Assembly (NCBI GenBank): GCA_910575445.1
Contig: CAJTFW010000010.1
Location: 62,001-126,000 of the forward strand
Direction of reading: 5' to 3'
DNA length: 64,000 nt
Origin: Lachnospiraceae bacterium
Lineage (GTDB): Bacteria > Bacillota > Clostridia > Lachnospirales > Lachnospiraceae
The notes under the pieces are model-generated. The model made no database searches. It was not told the DNA's origin and was given only the letters and a program-made list of their open reading frames with translations. This document shows, piece after piece, positions 61,784 through 64,000 of the stretch; the stretch's first letter is position 1, and every line of letters begins with the position of its first letter. The translations under genes and the position numbers were made by a program.

Positions 61784-62176
61784 TCAGCCGTTCCACTTGC
61801 CGTCCGCAAAGAACGGGGTGATGTAGGCCATGATGAAGCCAAGCCCATTTAAGATCGCCCAGGTGATGCAGATACGCTTCAGCCATGCGCGGCTCTCATC
61901 CACCGTGCGGCCGGAGCGGGAGAAGTTCATCATCAGCAGGGCAACGGAAGCTGTGACAATAGCGGCAACGGTAGAGATAAGCACGATCTGGTTATAGACA
62001 TCCTTCATGATCTCCGTGGCTTTTGTCCATACATCTGCGGCATAGGCCGGCTGGGTAAACATCAGGAACATCATGGAACTGAGGAAGGCATAATAAGCTG
62101 CCTTTGTGGGGGAGAACCTGGGTTTTGGTTTCTTTCCTGCCGTGGCAGGCGTCTGCAGTTTGTTTTTCAGTCTCAA
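61784..62176 (-). CDS. VirB2-like pilin or small T4SS membrane protein
   Basis: The start is TTG 62176, eight bases after AAAGGAGG. The 130-residue protein has a basic N-terminus, a signal peptide ending AYAAD (cleavage near residue 45), and two membrane helices (NQIVLISTVAAIVTASVALLMM; ICITWAILNGLGFIMAYI). This is the topology of VirB2/CagC-like proteins, and it is the first gene of the T4SS operon. Confidence 0.75.
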   Translation of the reverse strand: MRLKNKLQTPATAGKKPKPRFSPTKAAYYAFLSSMMFLMFTQPAYAADVWTKATEIMKDVYNQIVLISTVAAIVTASVALLMMNFSRSGRTVDESRAWLKRICITWAILNGLGFIMAYITPFFADGKWNG

Positions 62177-62297
62177 TGTTTGGACCTCCTTTAAATAAGA
62201 TTTGGTGGTGGAAAGAAAAGGCCATGCCGCAGATGGGCATGGCTGTCTTTCCTCCGGGCTGAAGGGGTGAGAAAATCTGGATTGCGGTGAAAGGCGC

Positions 62298-62324
62298 AAA
62301 AAAAGCACCTCTCAGGAAAGGTGC
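62298..62324 (-). terminator. Leader terminator / attenuator of block C
   Basis: On the minus strand GCACCT...AGGTGC with an eight- to nine-base loop is followed by TTTTTTT. It lies between the -10 at 62369 and the gene start at 62176, matching the arrangement in blocks A and B. Confidence 0.78.
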
Positions 62325-62368
62325 CGTGCCAGCCCGGATTGCTTCTGGATACAGTTTTAAGCATATTT

Positions 62369-62446
62369 AGTGTAGCATATCTCTATTTACGGGGAAAGAG
62401 CAGAACCGTGCCAATTTCGTGCGGGATTGTGCCAATTTTGTGCCAG
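62369..62446 (-). promoter_or_regulatory. Block C promoter with GTGCCAAT direct repeats
   Basis: A -10 TACACT (62369-62374) is preceded by TTTACGGGGAAAGAGCAGAA (plus strand), also present at 44270, and by GTGCCAAT-type repeats starting at 62408, 62419 (degenerate), 62429 and 62440. The first lies 34 bp from the -10, as in block B. Confidence 0.7.
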
Positions 62447-62588
62447 AAAATAAAAGCAAAAAAAGAGACAGGTAAAATGACCCGGCTTATTAGCTCTGTC
62501 TGTCATTAAACGAGTCTCCCATATCCTTAGACAGTATCTATTTAACTACACTGTAAATCAATAAACTGGTAAGGTTAAAAAAACTATA
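62447..62588. other. Gap without recognised gene or signal
   Basis: AT-rich, about 140 bp, between the block C control region and the nuclease cassette. It contains AGACAG-type short repeats only. It may be a recombination junction, but no att-like repeat was matched elsewhere. Confidence 0.35.
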
Positions 62589-63299
62589 TTATTTTTTGAA
62601 ATCTGATTCAAGTTCATGATGCTGGACATATTCAGAATAATCAATTTCGTTTTGTAATGCTAAATATTTATCCCGTATAATAGAAAAAATATTAGTTTTT
62701 TGCTCATAAATTGATTTAAAATCGTCTTTTCCAATAGGAATAATATATGTGTTATCCCTTAAAGCAATTTTTCGGATCAGGCCATTTGCATCACTCCATT
62801 TAGAACGCCCTGCTATGCCGTTCCAGGCAATCATGATACCGGTTTTACAGCGAGCAACATGGAGCAATGAAAAAAACTTCCCAACATATGTTACATCAAC
62901 GCTTTTTTTATAATTTTTGCATTCACACAAAAAAGATTCTTCCAAAAACGGAAAAGCACGATCTATTCCCGCCATTTTTGCATTTTCCGTCCAGCAGAGT
63001 TGTAAATCAATCTCATTACTGCTGGTACGAAGATTTCTCCGGCACTCTAATATTCCTGGATAGCCTTGATAAAATAGTATCGCTGACAAGTCCTCTAATA
63101 ATTTTCCCTTATCGCTCAGCTTGAAGTCTTTGCTGACTATTTTTTCATAAAGCTCAGCGAATTTCTTATAGCCTGTATTATCAAGCTGCAAAATGCGAGA
63201 ATTATATTTTCCCATTGCCAGCAGCCATTCTGTTGGTGTCATCCCGATATCATTCAGAAAGGCTTCTGATTTCTTTACAAATTCAGATTCGTTTACCAT
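62589..63299 (-). CDS. PD-(D/E)XK restriction-endonuclease-like protein
   Basis: 236 residues. E69 (GKLLEDL), D98 (NEIDLQL), and E126-C-K128 (FLCECKNY) form the catalytic order E...D...ExK of PD-(D/E)XK nucleases, in a fold like Mrr-type endonucleases; VGKFFSLLHVARCKTGIMIAW follows as the usual helix and strand. It is AT-richer than the T4SS genes. It is the last gene of a leftward three-gene cassette and would be its toxic or cutting component. DNA specificity unknown. Confidence 0.82.
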   Translation of the reverse strand: MVNESEFVKKSEAFLNDIGMTPTEWLLAMGKYNSRILQLDNTGYKKFAELYEKIVSKDFKLSDKGKLLEDLSAILFYQGYPGILECRRNLRTSSNEIDLQLCWTENAKMAGIDRAFPFLEESFLCECKNYKKSVDVTYVGKFFSLLHVARCKTGIMIAWNGIAGRSKWSDANGLIRKIALRDNTYIIPIGKDDFKSIYEQKTNIFSIIRDKYLALQNEIDYSEYVQHHELESDFKK

Positions 63300-63662
63300 T
63301 TATAAAACCTTATAGATGATTATTGCGTGGTTTAAGGGGTTCAGTATTTCATAATCACAATGCAGACAGCTGATTTCTTCTGGTATTTCTGCAATGGTCT
63401 TATAATATTGGCCAGTATACTTTTGGCAATGTGGACAGTATATCTGTAGATACTGATCCAACACCCCGATTTCGACGCATAATTCTAAAATCTCATAAAT
63501 GGTTTTTATGCTGATTTTTAGATTACGGTGCATTGCATCTGGATACAACCAATCATTTTGCTTGTAACGTTCAAGAAATTCAGCTAATGCATCATAATCT
63601 ATATTAAATTTTTTCTCCTTTAACAAAGGAACCGCTTTCGCAAAGATATTTGATTGCATCAT
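63300..63662 (-). CDS. Zinc-ribbon winged-helix-like protein
   Basis: 120 residues starting at ATG 63662 (GGAG seven bases upstream), inside the end of the next gene. An N-terminal helical part (ALAEFLERYKQNDWLYPDAMHRNLKISIKTIYEILELCVEIGVLDQY) looks like a winged helix, followed by CPHC...CLHC zinc ribbon near 80-107. Likely a DNA-binding or adaptor partner of the nuclease. No known family name recalled. Confidence 0.7.
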   Translation of the reverse strand: MMQSNIFAKAVPLLKEKKFNIDYDALAEFLERYKQNDWLYPDAMHRNLKISIKTIYEILELCVEIGVLDQYLQIYCPHCQKYTGQYYKTIAEIPEEISCLHCDYEILNPLNHAIIIYKVL

Positions 63663-64000
63663 TCATTCGCTCCATTCCTAAATCTTTACAACCTCCAGTG
63701 ATGTGTTGCAATAAAGTGTATCTACGGCTCAGGTAATCAAAAGTTATTTTAACTATGTAACTTTGTGATTCTACAGGTTTTACCCATTTTACATATATGT
63801 AAGGATAACTGGCTGTCGCTTCTTTATCATTTAAGTATTGCGTTAATAATTGTTTGATTTCTGTAGCCTCATTAAATAAGTCCTCGTTTTCATCAATAAG
63901 CTCTCGAATTTCACCGATGAAAGGTAATACATAATCAGAACCTTCTGCCGCAGTCAGTTCTGCGGCACCTCCGGAACTCATCTGCATCATCTGCTTATAC
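63604..64000 (-). CDS. Unknown protein, cassette gene 3 (runs off window)
   Basis: The frame is open to the right edge, so the N-terminus is outside the window. At least 131 residues are visible: a Ser/Gly/Ala-rich start, a helical acidic segment (DENEDLFNEATEIKQLLTQYL), and an alpha/beta end (YIYVKWVKPVESQSYIVKITFDYLSRRYTLLQ). It overlaps the zinc-ribbon gene by about 59 bases, so the genes are tightly coupled. Function unknown. Confidence 0.6.
   Translation of the reverse strand, partial: YKQMMQMSSGGAAELTAAEGSDYVLPFIGEIRELIDENEDLFNEATEIKQLLTQYLNDKEATASYPYIYVKWVKPVESQSYIVKITFDYLSRRYTLLQHITGGCKDLGMERMNDAIKYLCESGSFVKGEKI

Noticed and set aside
1-64000. CRISPR array or tRNA genes
   Set aside because: No regularly spaced 25-40 bp repeats with unique spacers and no tRNA-like cloverleaf were seen on reading; the iteron arrays found have an 11-bp period and are regulatory-site-like.

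Overview
The window looks like part of a low-to-mid GC Firmicutes chromosome, most likely a gut Clostridia / Lachnospiraceae-type organism. The evidence is the BceAB- and LanFEG-type peptide-antibiotic transporters beside OmpR/intramembrane-kinase pairs, Tn916-like small sigma and HTH_16 genes, strong AGGAGG ribosome binding sites, and a large conjugative-element backbone. No rRNA, tRNA, CRISPR array or intact insertion sequence is visible.

Bases 1-17,000 are a peptide-stress island. A truncated histidine-kinase tail is followed by a three-gene cassette (unknown protein, kinase-like protein, CPBP protease). Then come a BceAB-type ABC pair, a lipoprotein, an OmpR regulator with a short-loop kinase, a second BceAB-type pair, a divergent regulator/kinase pair, and a LanFEG-like transporter with a YxeA-like protein. 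The four promoters of this island carry half-sites phased at about one helical turn (11 bp).

Bases about 17,000-62,450 are the backbone of an integrative/conjugative-type element. It has a regulatory head (XRE repressor, divergent sigma-like gene and HTH_16 gene) and three long leftward transcription blocks. Block A (31,095 to 18,805) starts with a consensus promoter and encodes an SSB-like protein, a DUF932 protein, a sigma-like factor, a DNA methyltransferase-helicase fusion and several DUF proteins. Block B (44,169 to about 34,300) encodes a Tad/Flp-type pilus machine: pseudopilins, surface protein, prepilin peptidase, CpaB, a TadZ-like ATPase, CpaF, TadB, TadC and an Flp-like subunit; further genes lie downstream to 31,430. 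Block C (62,176 to 49,037) is a type IV secretion operon: VirB2-like, VirB6-like, C39-type peptidase, VirB3-VirB4 fusion, VirD4 and an S1-domain protein. All three blocks have an intrinsic terminator between promoter and first gene, and block A has several more inside, which suggests antitermination control. The promoters of B and C share the same GTGCCAAT direct repeats at the same distance from the -10 box.

Two AT-richer cargo loci sit on this backbone. One is a single 1517-residue STAND-type NTPase with an N-terminal PD-(D/E)XK nuclease-like domain (44,428-48,981), a candidate antiphage protein. The other is a three-gene cassette at the right edge (62,589-64,000) with a PD-(D/E)XK nuclease, a zinc-ribbon protein and a partner running off the window. 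No relaxase or integrase could be recognised, so the element's ends and transfer origin are not established; two phased-repeat or structured intergenic sites in the T4SS operon are candidates for regulatory or transfer sites.
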